Positions 26,494 to 34,085 of a stretch of DNA of 64,000 bases are shown here, one piece after another. Origin of the DNA: Iamia sp. SCSIO 61187 (lineage in GTDB: Bacteria; Actinomycetota; Acidimicrobiia; Acidimicrobiales; Iamiaceae). The translations under genes and the position numbers were made by a program. How positions within the stretch are numbered: the stretch's first letter is position 1; every line of letters starts with the position of its first letter. Under the pieces are notes generated by a model that was given only the letters and a program-made list of their open reading frames with translations, was not told the DNA's origin and made no database searches. The stretch spans positions 4,406,001 through 4,470,000 of the forward strand of contig NZ_CP050948.1 of assembly GCF_019443745.1 (NCBI RefSeq), given 5' to 3'.

Positions 26494-27705
26494 ATGGCGC
26501 GGACCCTCTTCCACGGCGGCCTCCTCTTCGACGGCACGGGCAGTGACCCGGCGCCGGCCGACGTGGTGGTCGACGACGACCGCATCGCCCACGTCGGGGC
26601 ACCGGGCACGGGCGACGGCGACACGACGGTCGACCTCGACGGCCAGACCCTGCTGCCGGGACTGTTCGACTGCCACGTCCACGTCACCTTCGACGGCTTC
26701 GACGTGATGGCGGGCATCCAGGAGCCGTTCTCGTACCGCTTCTACATCGCGGCGCGGAGCCTGCGGCGGACCTTGGAGGCGGGCATCACGAGCGTCCGCG
26801 ACGCCGCCGGGGCCGACGCCGGGATCCGGCGCGCCGTGGACGAGGGGATGGTCCCCGGACCGCGGATGCAGATCGCCATCGACATCATCAGCCAGACCGG
26901 CGGCCACGGCGACGAGCACTTCGGCTGCGGCCACCGCATCCCACTGGTGAGCCCGGAGTACCCGGGCCACCCGTCGGCGATCGTCGACGGCCCCGACGAG
27001 ATGCGGAAGATGGTGCGCACCCTCATCCGAGAGGGGGCCGACGTCCTCAAGGTCGCCACCAGCGGCGGGGTGCTGAGCCCGGTGAGCGATCCCAAGCGGG
27101 CCCAGCTCCGGCCGTCCGAGCTGGACGTGCTGGTGGAGGAGGCCACCGCCGCCGGCCGCTTCGTGATGGCCCACGCCCAGGCGACCGACGGGATCAAGAA
27201 CGCGGTGCGGGCCGGGATCCGCTCGATCGAGCACGGCATCTACCTCGACGACGAGGCCATCGAGCTGATGGTCGACCGGGGCACGTGGCTGGTGCCGACG
27301 CTCATCGCCCCCATCTGGGTCCTGGAGTCGGTCGACGCCGGCGCCCGGCTCACCGCGGCCCAGGTCCACAAGGCCCGGATGGTCGTCGACGACCACGCCG
27401 CCTCGTTCCGGCGGGCGGTCGAGGCCGGCGTCAAGGTCGCCATGGGCACCGACGCCGGGGTGGGCCCGCACGGCGACAACCTCCGCGAGCTCGAGCTGAT
27501 GGAGGCGGGGGGCATGGCCCCGACCGAGGTGCTCCGGTCGACGACCCAGGAGGCGGCCCGCCTGCTGGGCGTGGACGACCGGCGGGGCACGGTCGAGGAG
27601 GGCAAGGACGCCGACCTGGTCGTGGTCGACGGTGACGCCCTCACCCTCGCCGGCCTCGGTGACCGCGTGGCCCAGGTGTGGAAGGCGGGCCAGCGCCTCG
27701 TGTGA
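26494..27705 (+). CDS. Metal-dependent amidohydrolase (imidazolonepropionase-like)
   Basis: A 403-residue amidohydrolase-superfamily enzyme. Metal ligands are in LLPGLFDCHVHVTFDG (HxH). The bridging Lys is in VLKVATSGGV, further His are in VMAHAQATDG and SIEHGIYL, and the catalytic Asp is in VAMGTDAGVGPHGDN. The C-terminal sheet LGTVEEGKDADLVVVDGD-like (RRGTVEEGKDADLVVVDGDA) is typical. Close relatives include Xaa-Pro dipeptidases and organophosphate- or lactone-hydrolysing enzymes of the Sgx9260 type, so a dipeptide or N-acyl amino acid is a likely substrate. ATG start; convergent with the following GNAT gene. Confidence 0.9.
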   Translation: MARTLFHGGLLFDGTGSDPAPADVVVDDDRIAHVGAPGTGDGDTTVDLDGQTLLPGLFDCHVHVTFDGFDVMAGIQEPFSYRFYIAARSLRRTLEAGITSVRDAAGADAGIRRAVDEGMVPGPRMQIAIDIISQTGGHGDEHFGCGHRIPLVSPEYPGHPSAIVDGPDEMRKMVRTLIREGADVLKVATSGGVLSPVSDPKRAQLRPSELDVLVEEATAAGRFVMAHAQATDGIKNAVRAGIRSIEHGIYLDDEAIELMVDRGTWLVPTLIAPIWVLESVDAGARLTAAQVHKARMVVDDHAASFRRAVEAGVKVAMGTDAGVGPHGDNLRELELMEAGGMAPTEVLRSTTQEAARLLGVDDRRGTVEEGKDADLVVVDGDALTLAGLGDRVAQVWKAGQRLV

Positions 27706-27707
27706 GG

Positions 27708-28202
27708 TCAGGCGGGCTTGGTGTAGACGAGCATGTCGGTGTCGATCTGCCAGTCGCGGTCCGGCTGGCGCCGGTAGCCGAGCCGGGCGTAGAGCTGCTG
27801 GGCGCCGGCCATCTCCCGCATGGTCGAGAGGACGACGGCGCGGTGGCCGGTCCGCCGGGCCTCGACCTCGACGCCGGCCATGAGCGCCTCGGCCACCCCC
27901 CGGCGCCGGGCCGGGCCGGCGACGGACAGCATCCGGACCTCCAGCTCGCCGGGGACGGCGACCTCGGCCCACGGGGTCCCCGCCGGCGCCAGGGTGACCG
28001 AGCCCACCACCTCGCCGGCGATCTCGGCCACGAGCACCGTCCCCTCCGCCATCCGGGTGGCGGCGTCGCGCAGCAGCACGGCGTACTCCTCGCCCCCCTC
28101 GATCTCGAGGTAGCCGTCGCCCCGGTACGCCGCCTCGGTGATGGCGCCCACGGCGTGGAGGTCGTCGGCATGGGCGGGGCGGACGACGATCGGCTCGGGC
28201 AC
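27708..28202 (-). CDS. GNAT-family N-acetyltransferase
   Basis: A 164-residue acetyl-CoA-dependent acyltransferase. The acetyl-CoA binding motif A is VRMLSVAGPARRRGVAEAL (R/QxxGxG/A type) and motif B is AGAQQLYARLGYRR. The N-terminal IVVRPAHADDLHAVGAI is standard. The substrate is unknown. ATG start at 28202. Its stop is 2 bp from the amidohydrolase stop, with no room for a separate terminator, so the genes share convergent ends. Confidence 0.88.
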   Translation of the reverse strand: MPEPIVVRPAHADDLHAVGAITEAAYRGDGYLEIEGGEEYAVLLRDAATRMAEGTVLVAEIAGEVVGSVTLAPAGTPWAEVAVPGELEVRMLSVAGPARRRGVAEALMAGVEVEARRTGHRAVVLSTMREMAGAQQLYARLGYRRQPDRDWQIDTDMLVYTKPA

Positions 28203-28279
28203 GGGGCGAGGGTAGCGACGGCGCCCGCCGAGGCGAACCCCACCGGCCGGGCGCCCCGCCGGGGCGTACCGTGCTCGCC

Positions 28280-28792
28280 ATGACCGAGCTCCGCGGCCGC
28301 ATCGTCCGCCTGCGCGACCCGGCCGAGGGGGACATCCCCGACCTGGCCCGGATGCGCGAGCACCCCGAGCTCCACCACCGATGGCGGGGCGGCGACGACA
28401 AGGTGGCGGCGGTGCGCGAGGACATGGCCGAGGACGGGTCCGTCGGGCTGGTGATCGAGGTCGACGACCGCGTCGTCGGCTGGATCCAGTACAGCGAGGA
28501 GCTCGAGCCCGACTACAAGCACGCCAGCATCGACATCTACGTCGACGCCGACGTCCACGGGGTGGGGATCGGGACCGACGCCATCCGCACCCTCGCCCGG
28601 CACCTGTTCGAGGATCACGGCCACCACCGCATCGAGATCGACCCGGCGGCCGACAACGAGGCCGCCATCGCCTGCTACACCAAGGTCGGCTTCCGGCCGG
28701 TGGGCATCCTCCGCCAGTCCGAGCGGGACAACGACGGCACCTGGCACGACGCCCTGATGATGGACATGCTCGCCAGCGAGCTCACGCCCTGA
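28280..28792 (+). CDS. GNAT-family N-acetyltransferase (RimJ/AAC(6')-like)
   Basis: A 170-residue acetyltransferase. Features are the N-terminal LRGRIVRLRDPAEGDIPDLA, motif A in DADVHGVGIGTDAIRTLARH (GxGxG/A for acetyl-CoA) and ADNEAAIACYTKVGFRPVGI. The central phrase YKHASIDIYVDADVHGVGIG is typical of the AAC(6')/RimJ branch that acetylates aminoglycosides or N-termini. A GTG at 28271 is also in frame, but the ATG at 28280 agrees better with relatives. It is divergent from the other GNAT with 77 bp between. Confidence 0.87.
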   Translation: MTELRGRIVRLRDPAEGDIPDLARMREHPELHHRWRGGDDKVAAVREDMAEDGSVGLVIEVDDRVVGWIQYSEELEPDYKHASIDIYVDADVHGVGIGTDAIRTLARHLFEDHGHHRIEIDPAADNEAAIACYTKVGFRPVGILRQSERDNDGTWHDALMMDMLASELTP

Positions 28793-28855
28793 CCGTCGCC
28801 GTCGGCAGTCCTGATCGGTCGGCGTCGGCCTGTCCTGGCCGGCGAGCGCCTCCGA

Positions 28856-29191
28856 TCACGTCGCGGCGGGGTGGACCCGACGGTGCTCGTCGACCCGGTG
28901 GCCCTCGGCCTCGAGCCTCGGGACCTGGGTCGGGGCATGGCTGCGATAGACCCGGCCGTCGCCGGGCAGGACCCGCCACCAGGGGAGGCCGGGCGCGGCC
29001 CGCAGCACGTTGGCCACGGCCTGGCCGGCGCCGGGCCGTCCGACCTCCTCGGCCACCTCGCCGTAGGTCGCCAGCTCCCCCGGCTCCAGCCCGGCCACCG
29101 CGGCCACGACCCGGGCCTGGAACGGCGTCGGCTCGTGGTCGTCCGGCCAGGGGGCGGCGCGCGGCGGCATGGTGTCGTCGACCCTCGCCAT
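28856..29191 (-). CDS. Alkyltransferase-like (ATL) DNA-binding protein without catalytic cysteine
   Basis: A 111-residue protein homologous to the DNA-binding domain of O6-methylguanine methyltransferase. The family parts TPFQARVVAAVAGLEPGELA and TYGEVAEEVGRPGAGQAVAN are clear. The active-site motif PCHRV is replaced by PWWRV at residues 70-74, so no alkyl transfer is possible. Such ATL proteins bind alkylated guanines and hand them to nucleotide-excision repair. The ATG at 29191 is used; a second in-frame ATG at 29170 is possible. The 29192-29247 gap separates it from the frameshifted gene upstream. Confidence 0.88.
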   Translation of the reverse strand: MARVDDTMPPRAAPWPDDHEPTPFQARVVAAVAGLEPGELATYGEVAEEVGRPGAGQAVANVLRAAPGLPWWRVLPGDGRVYRSHAPTQVPRLEAEGHRVDEHRRVHPAAT

Positions 29192-29247
29192 CGGGCGCAA
29201 GGTAGCGACCGGCCGCGCCGGCGGCGCTCCCCCGTCCGGGCGATCCC

Positions 29248-30073
29248 TCACCCGGCCAGCAGGCGCTCCAGGGAGGCGACCACGGCGGCGACGAAGCGGT
29301 CCCGGACCGGGGGTGGGACGCGGTCGAGCGAGAGGTAGGGGTTGAGGTCCTCGAGCTCGACGAGCAGGAGCTCGCCGGTGGCGGTGCGGCAGCAGTCGAC
29401 CCGCTGGATGCCGTGGTCGACGTCGTTCCAGTCGACGAACCGCTGGGCCAGGGCGAGGTCGGCGGCGCCGGGCCCGTACGGCGTGAGCTCCCAGCGCTTC
29501 CTCGCATCGCTCGTGCGCAGGGCGTAGTGGAAGGCCCGGTCGACGTAGGTGAACGACACCTCCTCGACCATGGCGATGCGGGGCTGGACCAGGGTCGTCC
29601 CCGAGCTCGAGGTCGGCCAGCGCCGCGGGCGCGACCACCTCCAGCCCGATCGAGTCGGCGCCGAGGAGGGGCTTGGTGACGTAGGCGTCGGCGGCGGGGA
29701 GACGGCCGAGGTCCGCACGCCGGGACACCGTGGGGATCACGGGCCACCCCGCGGCGCTGAGGTCGACGAGGTACTGCTTGCCCCGGGCGTCGCCCTTGGC
29801 GGCGAGGGAGGTGAACACCTTCGTGCCCCGGGCGGCGGCCTCGGTGCGGAAGCGCTCGTAGGCGGCGAGGTGGCCGATCACCGGTCCGGTGTTGCGGAGC
29901 ACCAGGGCGTCGAAGCGGTCCATCAGCTCGACGGCGTCGGTCGGGTGGGCCAGGGCCACGGTGAAGTGCTCGCGCAGCCGGGCCGAGAGCCACACGTCCT
30001 CGTCGCCGTAGCGCCGGCCCCGGGCCTCGTAGGTGGGGTCGGTGAGGTAGAGCAGCGACGGCCGGGGCACCAC
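29248..30073 (-). pseudogene. ATP-grasp-like gene interrupted by a +1 frameshift
   Basis: Two adjacent frames make one protein. The first part begins at the GTG at 30073 (VVPRPSLLYLTDPTYEARG) and continues through KVFTSLAAKGDARGKQYLVD and ADAYVTKPLLGADSIGLEVV. It should join the second frame at TLVQPRIAMVEEVSFTYVDR, which runs to the stop at 29248. The break lies in a run of four C (plus strand) at 29599-29602; deleting one base restores a 274-residue protein. The combined sequence looks like a RimK/glutathione-synthetase-type ATP-grasp ligase (LLVELEDLNPYLSLD near the end for Mg-ATP). Either a sequencing error, a phase-variable tract or a real inactivation. Confidence 0.65.
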
Positions 30074-30163
30074 CCCACCCTGCCCGACCTCGGGCTCCGA
30101 CCATCGGGCGACCCGACCTCGGGTGCCGATCGGGCACCCGGGCTCGGCCCGTAGGGTCGACGG

Positions 30164-30745
30164 ATGCGCGACGCGCCGGACCCCGACGACAGGCGATCCA
30201 TGCGGGAGCGGATGCTGGCCGGCAGCCCCTACCTCGCCGACGACCCCGAGCTGGAGGCGCTCTCCCGGGCCGCCCGCGCCCGCCAGGACCGCTACAACGC
30301 CAGCCCGCACGACCGGGCCCTGCGCCGCGAGCTGCTGGCCGAGCTGCTCGGAGCGGTGGGCGAGGACACCGAGATCCGCCCGCCCTACGCCTGCGACTAC
30401 GGCATCCACACCCGGGTCGGTGCCCGGGTGTTCGCCAACTTCGGCCTGGTGGCCCTCGACGTGGCGCCCATCACCATCGGCGACGACGTGCAGATCGGCC
30501 CGAACGTGCAGCTGCTCACGCCCACCCACCCGATCGACCCGGACCTGCGCCGGCAGCGGTGGGAGGCGGCGGCCCCGATCACCATCGAGGAGAACGTGTG
30601 GATCGGCGGCGGCGCCATCGTCCTCGCCGGGGTCACGGTCGGGGCGGGCAGCGTGGTCGGCGCCGGTGCCGTGGTCACCCGCGACGTCCCGCCCGACGTC
30701 GTGGTGGTCGGCAACCCCGCCCGCGTCCTCCGCCCGACGCGCTGA
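30164..30745 (+). CDS. Maltose O-acetyltransferase-like hexapeptide transferase
   Basis: Acetyl-CoA:sugar O-acetyltransferase of the Maa/NodL/LacA group. The Mac domain at residues about 15-60 (RERMLAGSPYLADDPELEAL, RARQDRYNAS) precedes the left-handed beta-helix hexapeptide repeats ITIGDDVQIGPNVQLLTPTH (catalytic His at the end), ENVWIGGGAIVLAGVTVGAG and GAGAVVTRDVPPDVVVVGNP. At 193 residues it has normal length. The ATG at 30164 is followed by a second in-frame ATG at about 30200. Which sugar is acetylated is not known. Confidence 0.92.
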   Translation: MRDAPDPDDRRSMRERMLAGSPYLADDPELEALSRAARARQDRYNASPHDRALRRELLAELLGAVGEDTEIRPPYACDYGIHTRVGARVFANFGLVALDVAPITIGDDVQIGPNVQLLTPTHPIDPDLRRQRWEAAAPITIEENVWIGGGAIVLAGVTVGAGSVVGAGAVVTRDVPPDVVVVGNPARVLRPTR

Positions 30746-30758
30746 GGCGCGTCGGGCG
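30731..30758. terminator. Perfect 12-bp hairpin spanning the stop codon of the maa-like gene
   Basis: Arms CGCCCGACGCGC (30731-30742) and GCGCGTCGGGCG (30747-30758) with loop TGAG, which contains the TGA stop. The lipoprotein gene ends at 30770 on the other strand, so the stem can end transcription from both sides. Confidence 0.75.
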
Positions 30759-30769
30759 GGGACGGCTGA

Positions 30770-31480
30770 TCAGCCGATCGCGGCCTGGATGGCCTCGACG
30801 TTGGCGGTGACGATGGCGACGGGGTCGGGACCCTCCTCGACGCCGGCCGGGCCGACGAACTGGAAGACGGAGAGGACGTTGGCGACCTGGGCCACGACGA
30901 TCGCACCCTCGGTGCCGTCGGCCTCCGAGGTCACCTCGATGGCGTAGGCGTCGGTGCCGACCGCCTCGGACACGTCGGTCGGGGCGCTCAGGGTCAGACC
31001 GGGCTCGGTGGTGTCGGTCTCGCAGGACAGGGCGTCCTGCGACGCGGCGAGGGTCTCCGCCGCGGTGCCCTCGTCGGCGTAGCTGCGGACCTCGTGCTGG
31101 AGGAAGAGCTGCAGCTCCTCCTCGGCCAGCACCGTGCCGGCGATGTCGTCGGACGGGTACTCCTCGTCGATGCTCGTGCCGCAGGGGCCGGGCTCGGTCG
31201 AGGTCTCGTACTCGGCCTCGACGAAGCCCTCGCCGACGTCCTCCGGGGTGACCAGCAGGCTGGTCAGGTCGACGGCGGCGCCGGCCTCGGCCTCCTCGCC
31301 CTCGGCCTCGGTGTCCTCGGTCTCGGCCTCGGTCTCGTCGGTGGCGGCGGTGTCCTCGGTCTCGGCCTCGGCCTCGGTGGTGTCCGACGAGGTGTCGTCA
31401 CCGTCGTCGTCGCCGCAGGCGGAGAGCGAGAGGGTCAGGGCGAGGGCCGCGGCCCCTGCGATGAGTGGGCGGTAGCGCAT
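30770..31480 (-). CDS. Secreted lipoprotein with acidic linker
   Basis: A 236-residue lipoprotein. The signal peptide MRYRPLIAGAAALALTLSLS ends at a lipobox with Cys22 (LSACGDDDG). A low-complexity segment of about 50 residues rich in Glu, Asp, Thr and Ala follows (AEAETEDTAATDETEAETED), acting as a spacer from the membrane. The globular part (VDLTSLLVTPEDVGEGFVEA, EVRSYADEGTAAETLAASQD) resembles extracellular sensor-type domains such as PknH_C, but this is not certain. The ATG at 31480 is required for the signal peptide. Likely faces the cell wall; no catalytic motif. Confidence 0.8.
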   Translation of the reverse strand: MRYRPLIAGAAALALTLSLSACGDDDGDDTSSDTTEAEAETEDTAATDETEAETEDTEAEGEEAEAGAAVDLTSLLVTPEDVGEGFVEAEYETSTEPGPCGTSIDEEYPSDDIAGTVLAEEELQLFLQHEVRSYADEGTAAETLAASQDALSCETDTTEPGLTLSAPTDVSEAVGTDAYAIEVTSEADGTEGAIVVAQVANVLSVFQFVGPAGVEEGPDPVAIVTANVEAIQAAIG

Positions 31481-31684
31481 GGATCTCCAATGAGGGTGTG
31501 GACGGCCGCGGCCGGGCTCACCCCAGGTCCCCACCATGGTCCGATCGGGGCCTACGCCCCGAGCGGCGAGACACCATGGCACGCCGACCCCCCGGCCCCG
31601 CCATCTGACGGTCACCGCCCGAACCGGGCCGTGACCGCGGCCGCGTGCTGCCGTCCGGCGGGGCGCGTACCTGCCGGGAAGGGG

Positions 31685-32284
31685 CTACGCGCCGGTGACG
31701 AGGAGGGCGCCGGCGGTGGCGACGAGCGCCCCGGCCGCCACGCGCGCGGCCGGGGCCCGGCGCAGTCCGAGACCGATGCCGGTGCCGGCCAGGTGCAGAC
31801 CCGCGGTCGCCACGACGAACCCGGCCATGTAGGCGAGGGGCGTGGCGCCGCCGGGGAGCTCGGCGCCGTGGGCCTGGCCGTGCAGCGCCCCGATGACGAC
31901 GGCGGCGAGGGGGAGCCAGAGGCTCGAGGTCTCGGTGCGGGCGACGATCAGCCCACCCAGCCCGACGACCGACGCGGCGATCGCCAGCTCGACGAACGGC
32001 GCGTCGACGCCGCCGAACCCGAGCAGACCGCCGGCGACCATCCCGGCGAGGAACCCCACGGGCGTCAGCCAGGCGATGCGCCGATCCTTGGCGATGGCGG
32101 CCAGCACACCGACGGCGACCATGGCGAGGAGGTGGTCGACGCCCACCAGCGGGTGGGTGAGGCCGTCGCCGGCACCGCCGGCGGGCAGGCCGGAGTGGGC
32201 GGCCACCGGGTGGGCCACGAGCACCGTGGCGGCAGCGGCGCCGACCGAGACGGCGAGGGTGCGGCGGGACGGGCGACGGCTCAT
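31685..32284 (-). CDS. hupE: HupE/UreJ-family membrane protein
   Basis: A 199-residue polytopic protein with about six membrane helices and an N-terminal signal-like segment (AVSVGAAAATVLVAHPVAAH). The family motif HPLVGVDHLLAMVAVG (HPxxGxDH) is present, as is LHGQAHGAELPGG with further histidines. HupE and UreJ take up nickel or cobalt for hydrogenase or urease. No nickel enzyme gene lies next to it. ATG start at 32284. The metal specificity and whether uptake needs a riboswitch cannot be seen; no cobalamin box was found upstream. Confidence 0.87.
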   Translation of the reverse strand: MSRRPSRRTLAVSVGAAAATVLVAHPVAAHSGLPAGGAGDGLTHPLVGVDHLLAMVAVGVLAAIAKDRRIAWLTPVGFLAGMVAGGLLGFGGVDAPFVELAIAASVVGLGGLIVARTETSSLWLPLAAVVIGALHGQAHGAELPGGATPLAYMAGFVVATAGLHLAGTGIGLGLRRAPAARVAAGALVATAGALLVTGA

Positions 32285-32487
32285 GGCTGCGGGACCTCTC
32301 GTGGGGCGGCATCGGGACGACGGGTCGACGCATCGTCGCGCGCCGGTGATCCGCCCCGTGACGGACCGCGAGGGCAGGGTCGCGCCTCGCCTCACTCACC
32401 CGAACACCTGATGGCGCGCCGTCGTGACACGTGGCACGATGCCCGCCGGGGGGCGCCACCGGCGGCCTCGGGGGGCGTTGCGTTGAT

Positions 32488-32519
32488 CTGCCGGCAGCAG
32501 TTGGTCGCCGAGCCGGCAG
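32488..32519 (+). promoter_or_regulatory. Inverted repeat in the leader of the secreted TSP3 protein
   Basis: Arms CTGCCGGC (32488-32495) and GCCGGCAG (32512-32519) enclose 16 bases, about 56 bp before the ATG at 32575. The leader (32285-32574) has no other gene. It may be an mRNA stem or operator; I could not match it to a known riboswitch class. Confidence 0.35.
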
Positions 32520-32574
32520 GGAGCGAGGGCGAAACCGACGTCCGGATCCATCCACGAACAGAACTGGACTGTCG

Positions 32575-33537
32575 ATGCACATCAAGAAGCTGCTCGCGGG
32601 CGCGGCCGCGCTCGCCCTCGCCGGCCTGGCCGGCACCCTGCCGGCCGCCGCCGCTGACAGCGAGGTGGTGACCGAGGGTGACGTGACCCGCCAGGTGGAG
32701 AACACCCCGCCCACGGACGACTGGGTGCTCTACACCCGGACGGGGACGCCTCCGACCGCCGGCGCCTTCGTCGACGACGCTGACGCTCCGCTGGGCACCG
32801 GGAGCCTCCAGCTCACCACGGTGACCGGCTCGGAGAAGGTGTTCCTCTTCAACTACGACCACATCGGCACCGACTTGGGCGATGTCGACGACATCTCGTA
32901 CTCGACCTACCGGCAGGCCGGCAGCGCCCAGCAGGTCGCGGCTCTCAACCTGCAGGTCGACTACAACGGCGCGGCCGCCGGCGGGTTCACGACCCTCGTC
33001 TACGAGCCCGTCTACAACAACGCCACCCAGCCGGTCGTCACCGGCGTGTGGCAGGACTGGTCGGCGGACGGGTCCGGCCGGTGGTGGTCGACCCAGCCCA
33101 TCAACGGACAGGGCGCCGGTGCGACGGTCGCGAACTTCAGGACCTGGGACCAGATCGTGGCCAACAACCCCGACGCCGTCATCCTCGGTGGCGTGGGCGT
33201 GAACCAGGGCAGCGGCAACCCCGGCCTGGTCTCGAACGTCGACGCCCTCACCTTCGACGAGACCACCTACGACTTCGAGCTCGTCAAGGACACCGACGGC
33301 GACGGCGTCGAGGACGGCGACGACAACTGCATCAACGACACCAACCCCGACCAGGCCGACGCCGACGGCGACGGCCAGGGCGACCCCTGCGACCCGGACG
33401 ACGATGGCGACGGCATCCCCGACACCGCCCCGCCCACCGACAAGGACCAGTGCAAGAAGGGCGGGTACGCCACGTTCAACAACCCCTCGTTCAAGAACCA
33501 GGGGCAGTGCGTGAGCTACGTGGCCGCCCAGCAGTAG
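32575..33537 (+). CDS. Secreted protein with thrombospondin type 3 repeats
   Basis: A 320-residue exported protein. The signal peptide covers about residues 1-27 (KKLLAGAAALALAGLAGTLP, AAAA). Residues 28-235 are a beta-rich domain with many Tyr/Trp (WQDWSADGSGRWWSTQPING) and a likely carbohydrate- or surface-binding role. It is followed by calcium-binding thrombospondin type 3 repeats (DTDGDGVEDGDDNC, DPDDDGDGIPD). The tail ends in CKKGGYATFNNPSFKNQGQC, a two-cysteine motif common in secreted actinobacterial proteins. ATG start. The following hairpin at 33605 suggests a single-gene unit. Confidence 0.88.
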   Translation: MHIKKLLAGAAALALAGLAGTLPAAAADSEVVTEGDVTRQVENTPPTDDWVLYTRTGTPPTAGAFVDDADAPLGTGSLQLTTVTGSEKVFLFNYDHIGTDLGDVDDISYSTYRQAGSAQQVAALNLQVDYNGAAAGGFTTLVYEPVYNNATQPVVTGVWQDWSADGSGRWWSTQPINGQGAGATVANFRTWDQIVANNPDAVILGGVGVNQGSGNPGLVSNVDALTFDETTYDFELVKDTDGDGVEDGDDNCINDTNPDQADADGDGQGDPCDPDDDGDGIPDTAPPTDKDQCKKGGYATFNNPSFKNQGQCVSYVAAQQ

Positions 33538-33597
33538 CCGGGCCCATCGAGCCACCGGGCCCGCATCGAGCGGGAGTGGCCGACGAGCCTGGACGGG

Positions 33598-33807
33598 TCA
33601 TGAGCCGCCCCCGGCCCTCGGGCCGGGGGCGGTCCCGCGCCTGGGGTCGAGCACGCCGAGTGCGGCGACCAGCCTTGCTGCGATGCGGTCGAGCTGGTCA
33701 CGGCTGGGGTGGGAGCCCCATCGGGCCGAGATGACGAACCCGTCGCCCGCGTGGCGGGGGAGACGCCACGCACGGTTGGCAGCGCACGGGGGCGGTCGAC
33801 CTACCAT
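33598..33807 (-). CDS. Possible small protein, unknown function
   Basis: A 69-codon frame from the ATG at 33807 to the stop at 33598. The stretch WRLPRHAGDGFVISARWGSH followed by PSRDQLDRIAARLVAALGVL reads like protein, and most third codon positions are G or C, as in real genes nearby. However, the last 12 codons coincide with the terminator hairpin at 33605-33632. No similarity is recognised. It could be a decayed gene end. Start very uncertain. Confidence 0.35.
   Translation of the reverse strand: MVGRPPPCAANRAWRLPRHAGDGFVISARWGSHPSRDQLDRIAARLVAALGVLDPRRGTAPGPRAGGGS
33605..33632. terminator. Strong hairpin downstream of TSP3 gene
   Basis: Arms CCGCCCCCGGCC (33605-33616) and GGCCGGGGGCGG (33621-33632) with the tetraloop CTCG, 68 bp after the TSP3 stop. 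Very stable; no U-run. Confidence 0.75.
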
Positions 33808-33835
33808 CACCCCGACCGTTGCCGAGGAGGCACCC

Positions 33836-34048
33836 GTGAAGAAGCTGTTGGCGTTCCTGTCCGCCGTCATCGCCAGCGTCACACTGTTCGCGTCCCAGGC
33901 CGCGGCCACCGCCGGCAGCAACACCGGGACGGGCGGCGACGCCGAGGAGCCGACCTGGGTCATCCCGCTGGTGGTGCTGTTCGTCCTCATCTGCGCCGCG
34001 GCTGCGTTCCTCGGCGTCCGCCGGCCCAAGGACGACAGCTCGTTCTGA
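33836..34048 (+). CDS. Small exported/membrane protein
   Basis: A 70-residue protein with an N-terminal signal-type helix (MKKLLAFLSAVIASVTLFAS, QAAA), a short Gly/Thr/Asp-rich stretch (GSNTGTGGDAEEPT) and one further membrane helix (VIPLVVLFVLICAAAAFLGV). It ends in the charged tail RRPKDDSSF. The GTG at 33836 has a strong ribosome site GAGGAGG six bases upstream. The function is unknown. Its end lies 38 bp from the convergent glutamine synthetase stop. Confidence 0.75.
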   Translation: MKKLLAFLSAVIASVTLFASQAAATAGSNTGTGGDAEEPTWVIPLVVLFVLICAAAAFLGVRRPKDDSSF

Positions 34049-34085
34049 GGGCGCGGCGCGGCCCACCCGGGGCCTGGCGGCCGCG

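Noticed and set aside
32440-32574. Cyclic-di-GMP or cobalamin riboswitch before the TSP3 gene
   Set aside because: No GEMM or B12-box consensus could be found; only a simple inverted repeat is visible.
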